From contig JALRMH010000041.1 in assembly GCA_026119935.1 (NCBI GenBank), positions 1 to 64,000 on the forward strand: a stretch of 64,000 bases of DNA, read 5' to 3'. A model generated the notes under the pieces. The model worked only from the letters and a program-made list of their open reading frames with translations, had not been told where the DNA came from and made no database searches. The stretch's first letter is position 1; each line of letters starts with the position of its first letter. Below are positions 10,451-19,490 of the stretch, one piece after another. The stretch comes from Endothia cerciana. Its lineage: Eukaryota; Ascomycota; Sordariomycetes; Diaporthales; Cryphonectriaceae. The position numbers and the translations under genes were made by a program.

Positions 10451-12517
10451 TCATATCCCATCGTCGCGCGTGCAGAAGAGAGATGTTGAATACTGTGTGG
10501 CGGCCTCGCCATCACAGCCACCGACCGCCCGCCTGAACTGCATCGCGTAGAGTATCGCGGCTTCGTCGAAGTCCCCTAGGCCGGTTTGCGAGCCGTCCCA
10601 TGCCAGCAGCGGCATCTCCTGGAAACCGGGCAGCGGCCCGTTATCCGGGAGGCTGTCCAGCAGCGTCGTGCGGTGGATGACCACCTCGTCCTCGTCCTCG
10701 TGCCTCGGGGCCGGCCCGTCGCCCTCGTACTCCTCGGGCCGGTGGTACAAGTCGCTGTGGATGGTCGCTAGGTTCGCCGCCAGTTCCGGGCTTGGGTAGA
10801 GGGTCCAGTATCCCCGGCCCCGGCAGAGCCGAAGGGCATGCTCCAGCCACGCCGGGTACTCTCTGCTCACCACCTTTTCGGACAGGAGCGCCGGCGGTGT
10901 GGCGCTGCTGTGCTGCACCTCCAGCAGCTGTGACACGAACCCGTGCAGCTCGGCCCATTTTTCTCCCGTGAACAACATAGCATTGCTGTTGGGTGCCTGC
11001 CAGAGGAACGGTGTCGGGACTTCACCGGACGAGCCGGGTGCGTCTGCACCTGCAGACATCCTCACCGGAGGAGTAAACGGACCAGACCCGCTGAGATGTG
11101 TCGAGGGCAGGTCGAGACTGATGCCGAATAGTCTTTGATCCCAGGCCCGGCTGATGGCGTGCATCGAGTAGCGATACTCGAGGATGGCCATCTTGAGGTA
11201 GTGGAAGAAATTCGGCGACAGTTCGGCCTGGGGGGAGAGCACGAGTACGTGAGACAACAGCGGGTTCGCCGGCCAGAAGCCCTCGAGGAACCGCACTGAG
11301 CTCTCCTCCTCGCTCAGGCCGCGCCTTGAGATGCGGTGCCTCAGTGTCAGCTGGTTCGCTCTTGTCGGGTTATGAACACTTCGGGGCGGCCACTGGAAGT
11401 GTTGCAGGAACTGGCTGGCGGGTGGGTCGATATCCTCGGGCAGTTCGATGGTGAGGTGAGGTATCGCGCACCCGGTGAAGTCTGCAGCGCTCAGAGACTT
11501 CAGCAGCCTAATGAGGCTCCCGGACGCGTCCGTGTGTGCGTGGATCAAGATGTCCACGGTGAGCTGGTTCCACGGGAGCAAGGACGAAGCATCGAGCTTG
11601 GATATCCAGCCCAGGCGCTCCTCATGGTGCGCAGGTAGCTCGATGATGGCCGTCGGCAGCCCCATCTTCGCCGCCGATTCTCGCACCGACCTCAGGAACA
11701 GGGGTTCTTCTGCATCTGACGAGTCCACGAGGATTGCTTGTGGATGCATGTAGCTGTTTATATGGTATAGCGCCCTGCTGACAGACTTCTCGAACCTCTC
11801 ATCCGTGGAGATGGCTGCAAACTCGGGGCGAGCATCTGTAGATTGCCAGAAGGTCAGAACAGAGCCAGGATGAGGGAATTGACTCCCAAAGTGAGCGAGG
11901 GGCCTATTACCATGGAATATGATATGGCAGTCCTCCCCTATGCCGTTGATATCCTTGAGCTGCTGCAAGGGTATCTCGTTCCGGGAGACCAGTGCGAAGT
12001 GGACGTAGGATCTCAGCTCCCGACCCATCTGACATGCGGTGGGGAGGAGGCTGTCCGCGCTCTTCAGGCTCGATGCCATAAACAGCACGTTGAGGTTCGC
12101 TTGAGAGCCCCCCTTTGTCGCACCGATCGCGTGTAGCGTCTCCGCCAGCTCCAGAAACCTGACCGCGCCGTCGTAGTCGCGAGTCGCTGGCGCCGCGCCC
12201 GTGTCTATCTCGAGAACCTCGTTCGACAGTGGAAGCCTGGGTTGGGGCACGCCACCGGGGGGCACGATCCCCTCTGGATGGGTATACACCGGCCGCCGCC
12301 TGTCCTGCGGTCCTAGGTCGGTGGGTATGTTGGCTATAAAGACGTAGGCCGCGATGGCGAGGAGGGTCAGGAGGCCGAGGCGCCGGAAGGTCTTTCGAGG
12401 AGGGATCCGAGGGCCGGTCTTCGCCCTCCACCCAGCCGGGGTCCTGCCATCCCTGGCGAGGAGGTCGTCGTCCTTCTTAGCGACGCCGAGCTCGGGGTCC
12501 AGCTTGTGTCGCATCAT
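10451..12517 (-). CDS. Type II membrane protein, fungal glycosyltransferase-like (conserved, function unassigned)
   Basis: A single uninterrupted 688-codon frame. The first 40 residues are charged and followed by one hydrophobic segment (about residues 47-64, LGLLTLLAIAAYVFIANI). A long lumenal-type region follows, the layout of Golgi type II glycosyltransferases. Within it LNVLFMASSLKSADSLLPTA, a TVDILIHAHTDASGSLIRLL stretch near the middle, and HVLVLSPQAELSPNFFHYLK resemble nucleotide-sugar binding and acceptor regions of fungal proteins annotated as glycosyltransferase family 2-like. That similarity is from memory of the family, and I see no unambiguous DXD motif with clear context. Two adjacent ATGs (12517, 12514) could start it. 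Its 3' end lies about 250 bp from the convergent DUF202 gene. Substrate and pathway are unknown. Confidence 0.75.
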   Translation of the reverse strand: MMRHKLDPELGVAKKDDDLLARDGRTPAGWRAKTGPRIPPRKTFRRLGLLTLLAIAAYVFIANIPTDLGPQDRRRPVYTHPEGIVPPGGVPQPRLPLSNEVLEIDTGAAPATRDYDGAVRFLELAETLHAIGATKGGSQANLNVLFMASSLKSADSLLPTACQMGRELRSYVHFALVSRNEIPLQQLKDINGIGEDCHIIFHGNRPLAHFGSQFPHPGSVLTFWQSTDARPEFAAISTDERFEKSVSRALYHINSYMHPQAILVDSSDAEEPLFLRSVRESAAKMGLPTAIIELPAHHEERLGWISKLDASSLLPWNQLTVDILIHAHTDASGSLIRLLKSLSAADFTGCAIPHLTIELPEDIDPPASQFLQHFQWPPRSVHNPTRANQLTLRHRISRRGLSEEESSVRFLEGFWPANPLLSHVLVLSPQAELSPNFFHYLKMAILEYRYSMHAISRAWDQRLFGISLDLPSTHLSGSGPFTPPVRMSAGADAPGSSGEVPTPFLWQAPNSNAMLFTGEKWAELHGFVSQLLEVQHSSATPPALLSEKVVSREYPAWLEHALRLCRGRGYWTLYPSPELAANLATIHSDLYHRPEEYEGDGPAPRHEDEDEVVIHRTTLLDSLPDNGPLPGFQEMPLLAWDGSQTGLGDFDEAAILYAMQFRRAVGGCDGEAATQYSTSLFCTRDDGI

Positions 12518-13066
12518 GTCCTCCGCGGGCCTGAGAAGCCCTGCAAGAGCCCAGTGCGTCGATGCGCCCGATGTGCCCGAAGCACCTGATGTTATGGGCC
12601 GTCGGCGTCCTGAAAGATCAGACTGACCGGATCTCGAGCGCCGTTGGGCGCATCTCGGGTGTAGAGGTTGTCGCAGTTCTGGGCCTCGGGTATTGAGGCA
12701 TCCAGCCTTGAGAGCGATTCGCTTGCTCGATCTGGGAGGGCTTTAGGGGACGAGACGAGGGCTCGGCGGTGGAGGGCGTAGTGCTTTGACCAGTTGACCT
12801 TGAGCATCTGGGGTTCAAGGCCACACTCATGTAAGAATGAAATGCATGACGACCTTTGGGGGGGGGGGGGGTCCGCAGGGGAGGCGTGGCGCGGGTAATA
12901 TGTGAACCGTCCGCCCTTATTATAGAAGGTATGCGACGATGGGATCAGATGGCATCAGGTTGGTCCCAGGTCGGCCCCTATCCCCTGTTCCCGCACACCT
13001 TGCCCGGCCCTAGCGCCAGCTGCAGGTGGGGGCTGTTGGCTGTCCCTTTGTACGGGGGCCGTACTT

Positions 13067-13106
13067 GTACCATAGTACGTTTTTTTTCATGAGCCTACCA
13101 TAGTAC
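13067..13106. promoter_or_regulatory. Paired GTACCATAGTAC-type motifs
   Basis: A perfect 12-mer at 13067-13078 is followed by an 11-base match at 13096-13106. The GTAC flanks are inverted copies around a CATA core. Further copies occur at 37744, 43103 (opposite strand) and 48007, all intergenic. A regulatory role is inference from recurrence and location. Confidence 0.35.
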
Positions 13107-13307
13107 CTACCCAGTGCCGTGTAGGCCTGCTGGGTACTCCGTACAGTGCCGTCCCCGCCAGGTGCCTACCCCACGATTTCAGTCTCCTTGGGGGCCCTTG
13201 CATGCGCCTTACCGCGGTAGCGGGGCCCGCAAAAAAGTTCTGATCCAGTATCATTGACATCCCATCCCACCTGGGCTTCAACTTCGATATTCCGGACAGC
13301 GCAGAGG

Positions 13308-13362
13308 TTTATAAGAACCCGCCTTGGTCCCCCGTCCCTCGCACCCTCGCACCCTCGCACCC
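13308..13362 (+). promoter_or_regulatory. TATA-like element and CCCTCGCA repeat upstream of SYO1
   Basis: TTTATAAG at 13308-13315 lies 110 bp upstream of the SYO1 ATG. A CCCTCGCA-type tandem repeat of three units follows at about 13336-13362, where the transcription start or leader would be expected. Position and sequence are suggestive only. Confidence 0.3.
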
Positions 13363-13424
13363 TCGGCATCCCCACCAGCCCATCTCAGGATCCTTGAGCT
13401 GGGGCTTTTCGGGACCACCCAGAG

Positions 13425-15504
13425 ATGGGCAAGTCACGACGAACCAAGGCTAACGGGCATCGAGCCGACCCGATGGCCATCAAGGCCGTCAAGCCGCCCA
13501 CGGACCCCGAGCTCATTGCTCTGAGAGAGAAGCAGATCCTGCCCGTCATCAGGGACCTCCGGAGCTCGGATCCCAAGGCTCGGGGCGCAGCTGCCTCGGC
13601 GGTTGCAAACATCGTCCAGGATGAAAAGTGTCGAAAGTTACTTCTCAGGGAGCAGGTCGTCCCCATCGTCCTCACAGAAACCCTGACGGATGCGAGCCTC
13701 GACAGCCGTGCCGCCGGCTGGGAGATCCTGAGGGTCATTGCGTCTGAGGAGGAGAGCGATTTCTGTGTTCATCTGTTCAGGCTTGACATACTCACTGCCG
13801 TCGAGCATGCAGCCAAGAATGTGAGTGCTCATCTCGGCTCGTCGTCCCGGTCGTCGCTGACCATCCCAGGTGGCCCACACGATTTCGGATGCAGCCTTCT
13901 CAAAGGCAGCAAAGGCCCAGCAGCAGGTGACATGGAACATCACGACGGCGTTGCTATCTCTGCTGGGAGCCCTGGCAACCGCCCGGGATGAGATTGTGGA
14001 GGCCATCGTGTCCAACTCCCAGATTATCCCCTTCCTCTGCTTCGTCGTTACGCAGAGCTCCACACCTCCCGAAATCCTCAATGAGGCCATGGGCTGCCTC
14101 ATGACCCTCTCCGAGGACAACTTGAGAGCATCCCAAGTCATACTTGCAGACCAGTCGAACTGCTTCCGAGACCTGACAAAGTACCAGGAGCTGGGAGGCT
14201 CCAGGGCAGTGTACGCCTCGGGTGTGCTTCACAATATTTACTCTGCCCTTGAATGGCATGACGGCAGCCCCGGCCAGGATGGTGCCACGGATGCCAAGGT
14301 CATCCCGAGTCTATGCCGAGTGCTGGAAAAGACCAAGCAGGATCCTAAGACGTATAAGATTGGTGGTGTCGAGATCGAAGTGGTGACCCTGGCGCTGGAG
14401 ATCCTGGCCTCGATAGCGACGGATCTACAGGGCTCCATGACGAAGGGAAACAAGACAACGGAAGAGTGGGACGGCTTTGGGGACGACGCGGCGGCTATGG
14501 CAGGTGGCGACGCCGAAGACGAGGAGATGAAACACGGAAGTGACGGTGATGAGGATGAAGGGGTGGGCGGCGTGGAAGAAGATGGGGCCGACGAGGATGA
14601 CGTCTCGATGGACGAGGACGAGATAACCGCGGACATGGATCTCGTCACTGGACCGGATTCCGACGCCGAGGACGACGAAGGTACCGAGAATGTACCGACC
14701 CTGCGAGAGTTGTTCCAGAAAGCGACGCCGCAGCTCATCCGTCTGGCCAACTTTGCCCCGGCATCAGAAGAGGCAGTCGCAGTCCAGTTGGAAGCCCTCT
14801 CCGCCCTCAACAATATCGCCTGGACCATGTCCTGTTTCGACTACTCAGACTCTAGTAACGCTGGCCTCCTCAAGGCCTGGTCTCCACTTGCCAAGCGGCT
14901 GTGGTCTAACGTTGTCGCGCCTGTTCTTGCGACAGACACTGCCGACGTGTCTCTCGCCTCACTTATCACCAGTGTTGCATGGGCAGTGTCACGGACTCTG
15001 CAGGGCCCCACACCACTTGTAGGCAACGAGCAGCAGAAGTTCATCTCCCTCTACAAAGCATCCCAGGGTCTGGCAGCCAGATCCGACGAACAGGGGTGGC
15101 AGGGGGAAGCAGAGGACCCGTTCCAGGCACTTGGCGTCAAGTGCATCGGTGTGCTGGGACAGCTCGCCCAGGACCCCGCCCCAACTGACCTTAATCGCGA
15201 GATCGGCGTCTTCCTACTGACCGTCCTCGACGCGCTACCTGAGACTCCGCCGGCGGACGCAGTCGAGGCTCTGAACCAGCTGATGGATATCTACGGCGAC
15301 GAGACTCACCCCTGTGACAAGGCTGTTTTCTGGAGGGACAGCTTCTTGCAGCACCTCGAGAAGATCCTTCCGAAGGTCAAGACCATGGTGAAGTCGATCG
15401 ACAAGCGTGGCGCGACCGGCGAGCTGAGAGCTCGTGCGGACGAGGCGGCCTTGAACTTGAACCGGTTCATCGCATACAAGAAAAAGCATCCACCTCGATC
15501 TTGA
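13425..15504 (+). CDS. SYO1: Symportin SYO1, ARM/HEAT-repeat import chaperone for ribosomal proteins L5/L11
   Basis: Exons are 13425-13820 and 13870-15504 (676 aa). SYO1 carries Rpl5 and Rpl11 together into the nucleus with karyopherin Kap104 and guides 5S RNP assembly. The protein shows the basic N-terminus MGKSRRTKANGHRADP, then the conserved ARM start RDLRSSDPKARGAAASAVAN, the highly conserved CRKLLLREQVVPIVLTETLT, and AAGWEILRVIASEEESDFCV. After the intron a helical-repeat array continues with GCLMTLSEDN and SGVLHNIYSALEW. An acidic D/E-rich insertion at about residues 342-410 interrupts it, also a feature of the family. HEAT-type helices follow to the C-terminus. The 49-nt intron starts GTGAGT and splits after codon N132, rejoining in frame with V-A-H. 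Overall length matches known filamentous-fungal SYO1. Identification rests on domain order and the conserved blocks. Confidence 0.92.
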
Positions 15505-16162
15505 GCTATTACGGAGGGCGGGCAGGCTCGCGTCATGGGGAAGGGTTGGGCCCCGGCGACTGCTCACCTTAAAGCCTCCAGCTCTAAGGGGCAGACACTT
15601 TTGGATAGCAGACATCGTCACGAGGGACGCAGAGCGAGTCAAATTCTCACCGATCAAGCAGTGCAGCGCGCCGCGACGTCGACAGTTGGATCGTCCAATA
15701 TCCGTGGATGGGGAATTTCATCCAGCCATATTGGTGGCCATATCCGAGAGATTCCCCCTCGAGGTTCTCTTCTCATAGAACAATCGATTGTCATTTTTTC
15801 CATACGTCGTCGGGTATGGAAAGGGTATCTCTTGCCCATGACATCTATGGGAAGACGTTGAGGTGGGCTGCGCATATGGTCAACAAAACGAAAGCTGTGC
15901 CATGTCGGCACGGATCAGCGGGCTGCGCAAACCTTTAGAAGACCAAACAATATAATTTGCCCTCAGATACTGCAAGCGCCTAGCAGGGAGAGAGCTCCTG
16001 GTATCGTGACGCCGTGCTTACGTCGCAGCGCCCAAAATGATAAGAGACCCACCCGACATCCGGCCTGCGTTACCCGCATCGTCGCATATGGTCCGTAACC
16101 GCGCCTCCGAGTACGCCCTGTGTGTAAGTCAATGTCCCAGCCGAGCCTCTTCTTGAGGTCTC
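15505..16162. other. Intergenic region between convergent genes
   Basis: About 660 bp between the 3' ends of SYO1 and the J-protein gene. I see only short uninformative open frames and presumably the two 3' UTRs. Confidence 0.6.
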
Positions 16163-16972
16163 TCAACCGATGGGCTTCATCTTCTTTTTCTTCTTGCTAG
16201 GACCGTCCCCACTCCCGCCCGTCTTTCCTTTCTGGAAAGCTCTCCAGGAGCCGATCCTCTGATCCCTGGTGGCCTCCCAGTCCTGCTCGTGCTGCCTCTT
16301 CCTCTTCCTCTCCTCGAGCTCGGCGTCCTCCTTCCTCTGCTCCCGGCCCTGCTCCTGCATCTGGGCCTTCATCTGGCGCCGCCGCCTCTGCTCGTTGTCG
16401 ATCAGCACCATCTTGGTCTTGTCCGCCCACAGCTTCTCGAACGCCGCGTCGGGCTCCCTGGCCTCGGGGCTGTCGACGGTCAGCTTCAGGTCGCGCAGGA
16501 CCAGCATGCGCGCGTCGGCGATCGCCTCGTCCAACGCCGCGCGGTGCTTCTCGTCCATCAGCTCCGTCTGCGCCTTCTTGAGCCGGTCGAAGGCGTCGGG
16601 CGCGAGCGGGTTCTTGGTCTTGTCCGGGTGGATGAGCAGGGACTTTTTGCGGTAGAGAATCTTGATGTCGGACTCGGGCACGCCGGGCTTCAGGCCCAGC
16701 ACGGCGTAGGCGTCGAGCCGGAAGGCCTTGAGAATGCGGTCGATCTCGGCATCCTGGTGGGCAGGGAGGCGGGCCGGGGTCAGCTTTTGCGTTAGGCGCC
16801 CTTCGCGGTGTGTGTGTGTGTGTGTTCACATGTGATGGGGAGGGGATGGGGCGGGCTGATGGTGCGGGCTGATGGTGCGGGTTTGACTTGCCTTTTCCCA
16901 TTCCTTGCCCTCCGCGTCGAGGATGTCGGTGACATCTCTGTTGTCAACAGGCTGGTCTTCCTTTGATGCCAT
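16163..16972 (-). CDS. J-domain co-chaperone, DNAJC8/Spf31-like
   Basis: Exons are 16972-16892 and 16753-16163 on the minus strand (223 aa). Exon 1 encodes 27 residues ending EGKEWEK. Exon 2 continues DAEIDRILKAFRLDAYAVLG and then a J domain with the invariant HPD at residues 69-71 (SLLIHPDKTKN). The rest is a long charged helix ending in a lysine-rich tail (KKKKKMKPIG) that looks like a nuclear localisation signal. This is the layout of human DNAJC8 and fission yeast Spf31, J proteins associated with the spliceosome that stimulate Hsp70 ATPase. The intron has a GC donor (AAG|GCAAGT) and an AG acceptor and holds a short TG microsatellite. Using the in-frame GTG or ignoring exon 1 would lose the N-terminus. 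Divergent from ZNG1, sharing about 530 bp of spacer. Confidence 0.88.
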
Positions 16973-17505
16973 CCTGGCTGATCGGCTAAGAGCTCCTTAC
17001 CGTCTGGGCTTCGCTAGGTAGGTCTTGTTGTGGTGTCGCAAGGCGAAAGAGGAAGAGGACGTCTTCCTGGATGGGGCCCGCGGCTGGCTGTCAGACAAGG
17101 TACGGTTTACGTAGTAGGTAGGCAGCGAGTGGTAGGGGCCCGTCCCCCTGACTGATTACTAAGTACAGCATCAAGGGTACCCCAAACGCCTCTAGGCCGT
17201 GCCTGGACAGGCTCTACGACAGAACCCCACAGTGGGTTCTTTCCAACGTCGCGCGGGTTGCGTCGGCGCCCAGGAGCTGGCCTAGACGGCCGAATGGTGA
17301 CTGTCCCAGGCGCCATGAGGCCGTGAGAGAATCTTCAACCTGATAATCGCAACTCCCGTACCACAACATATCTGCAGGCTGTGCATATCCTTACCTCAGA
17401 CACTAGTGCCGGTGTTGTCCCTCGATCCCCTTTTGCTACTGGGTAACTTTCACCTCGCCTGCGTTTTTAACTCCGATCTGCCCTCGGGAACGCTCGGTCC
17501 ACAGC
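16973..17505. other. Divergent spacer between the J-protein gene and ZNG1
   Basis: A 533-bp region that should contain both promoters. I see pyrimidine-rich stretches and no gene or clear named element. Confidence 0.5.
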
Positions 17506-18957
17506 ATGGATATCGACGACCAGGACGCCCCTCCTGACCTGGTGGAAGCAGACAACGCTCGGGACGGGGAAGAGACTGTCGTCAAGGTTCCGATCACCAT
17601 CGTCACAGGTGAATAGCCCTGGACTGCTTCTGTAGAGAGCTTAACAACGTGGTCATACTGATCATGTTGCCCCCCCGCATACAGGATACCTAGGGGCCGG
17701 CAAAACCACGCTTTTGAATTACATATTGACTGCTCAGCATGGCAAGAAGATTGCTGTGGTCATGAACGGTACGACTCCTAGAGTGATCGGCTTATAGATC
17801 CTTTTCGGGGGGGATGAGATTAACTGATATAGCCTGCAGAATTTGGTGACTGTGAGTGATCCGGAGGGTTTATGGCGGGTACTCGGAGTAACGGTCAATG
17901 TAGCCTTGGATATCGAGAAATCCCTCACGGTCAACAAGGATGGCGAGTCCGTGGAGGAGTGGCTGGAGGTTGGCAATGGCTGCATCTGTTGCTCTGTGAA
18001 GTAGGTCCTCACGGCCCATCCTGAGCTGTCCTGGGGCGCTAACGGTTTTCACAGAGACACTGGTGTCAACGCCATCGAGGGACTGATGGCAAGGAAGGGA
18101 ACGTTCGACTACATACTACTGGAGACAACGGGTCTGGCAGACCCAGGAAACCTAGCACCTCTGTTCTGGGTGGACGAAGGGCTGGCGAGCACCATCTACC
18201 TCGACGGTATCGTCACGCTTGTTGATGCCAAAAATATCCTGAAGAGCCTGGACGACCCAACGGGCAGGATAGAAGGGCACGAAGGGGATGAGCATGGCCC
18301 GCTGATGACCACGGCACACGTCCAGATATCGCACGCAGACGTCATCGTCATCAACAAGACGGATCTCGTCTCGGAGCAGGAGCTGCAGGCTGTCCAGGAC
18401 AGGATCGGGTCCATCAACGGGCTTGCCAAGCTCCATCTGACCAAGGGGAGCGCAGTACCCCAGCTTGAAGGTTACCTTCTGGATCTTCATGCATATGACA
18501 ACGTGGTGGAACTGGACAACTCGAAGGGGCACAGCCATCTTGACCCGGTCAGTAGTTCTCGCGCCGAAGTTCAGGACTCGTGATGGCCACGTTGCTCTGC
18601 ACTGCTGACATGTCACAGACAATATCAACGATATCGATACCGTTGCCGCTGCTGGAACTGGAGCAGGTGGGCAGGGTTGACAAATGGCTGAGGTCGCTGC
18701 TCTGGGAAAACGAACTGCCTGGTGACGATGCTGAGCACAAGGCGCCGTTCGAGATCCATCGGCTGAAGGGACGGCTGGCGGTGAGGAATGGGTGTACCAA
18801 AATCATACAGGCTGTGAGAGAACTGTTTGAGATCTTCGATGCGCCATCGCCAGACGGGCAGGACGACAACAAGACAGGCAAGGTAGTGTTGATCGGCCGT
18901 CATGTTACGGATCTCGATTTTGAGAAGAGTCTACTGGCAGCCATCGATGGTATTTAG
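17506..18957 (+). CDS. ZNG1: Zinc chaperone GTPase of the COG0523/CobW family (ZNG1-type)
   Basis: Six exons: 17506-17608, 17685-17768, 17840-17851, 17904-18000, 18055-18547 and 18619-18957 (375 aa). ZNG1 proteins use GTP to deliver zinc to client enzymes, notably methionine aminopeptidase 1. Visible motifs are Walker A GYLGAGKT (residues 35-42), the conserved NEFGD, the metal-binding CICC (residues 93-96), ETTGLADPG (switch/Walker B region), and NKTD for guanine specificity. A CobW C-terminal domain follows with RLKGRLAVRNG. The third exon is only 12 nt and supplies most of NEFGD; without it the metal/GTP motif region is destroyed. Phases agree at all five introns. The human CPELVPI client-binding motif near the N-terminus is at best degenerate here (PPDLVEA, no Cys). 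Single-gene unit. Confidence 0.93.
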
Positions 18958-19490
18958 GAAGCAGCAGAAAAGTCAGAAATGAAACCGAGACATTCAGAAG
19001 AAAAATGATAATCCAACAAATAAGTCGGGGGCGAGTCGCCCGAGCACTCCCTGTCAAGCACTTTGTGCACCGAGGTTACAAGAGCTAAACCAGCCTATGT
19101 GTAGAGAAAGCCAAGACGAGAGAAGAGCAGTGGATGACGAAGGTGAAGCTGAAGAGGACAAGGCTTTTAGCAGGGGCCAGTTGGACCTGGGCCGGAAATG
19201 TCCTAGGGCCCCTCGAGACAATCCCTACTACGCCCCAAACTTGTAATAGTGGGGGTGAGTCCGTGCGTTTCTTGCATGCTCTGCCTGCTTGGTGTTACAT
19301 TGTGAGCCTCGTTGGGAGGGAGTACCTCAAATGACCTCTGTCAACCGGACAACTCTTAGCATAAACTCCTCAAGGCTCCCGCCCAGCTATCGAAACCGTA
19401 ACCCCACGATCCGTATACGTTTGGCGAACATACTCGAGCCTACTTGCTCGCACGAGAAGGAGATAGGAAGTCAGGCAGCTTCTCGCGACC
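18958..19490. other. Spacer between ZNG1 and NOT2
   Basis: About 530 bp including the ZNG1 3' UTR and the probable NOT2 promoter and leader. No further gene is seen. Confidence 0.5.

Larger units (their letters stand above)
12518..13424. other. Divergent intergenic region with repeated GTACCATAGTAC motif
   Basis: A 0.9-kb bidirectional spacer between the glycosyltransferase-like gene and SYO1. It contains a G run at about 12859-12870, one perfect GTACCATAGTAC (13067-13078) and one TACCATAGTAC (13096-13106) 18 bp apart, separated by a T run. No gene is supported. Confidence 0.6.

Noticed and set aside
12800..12830. Possible tRNA B box (GGGTTCAAGGCC)
   Set aside because: No matching A box or cloverleaf arms at the right distance upstream.
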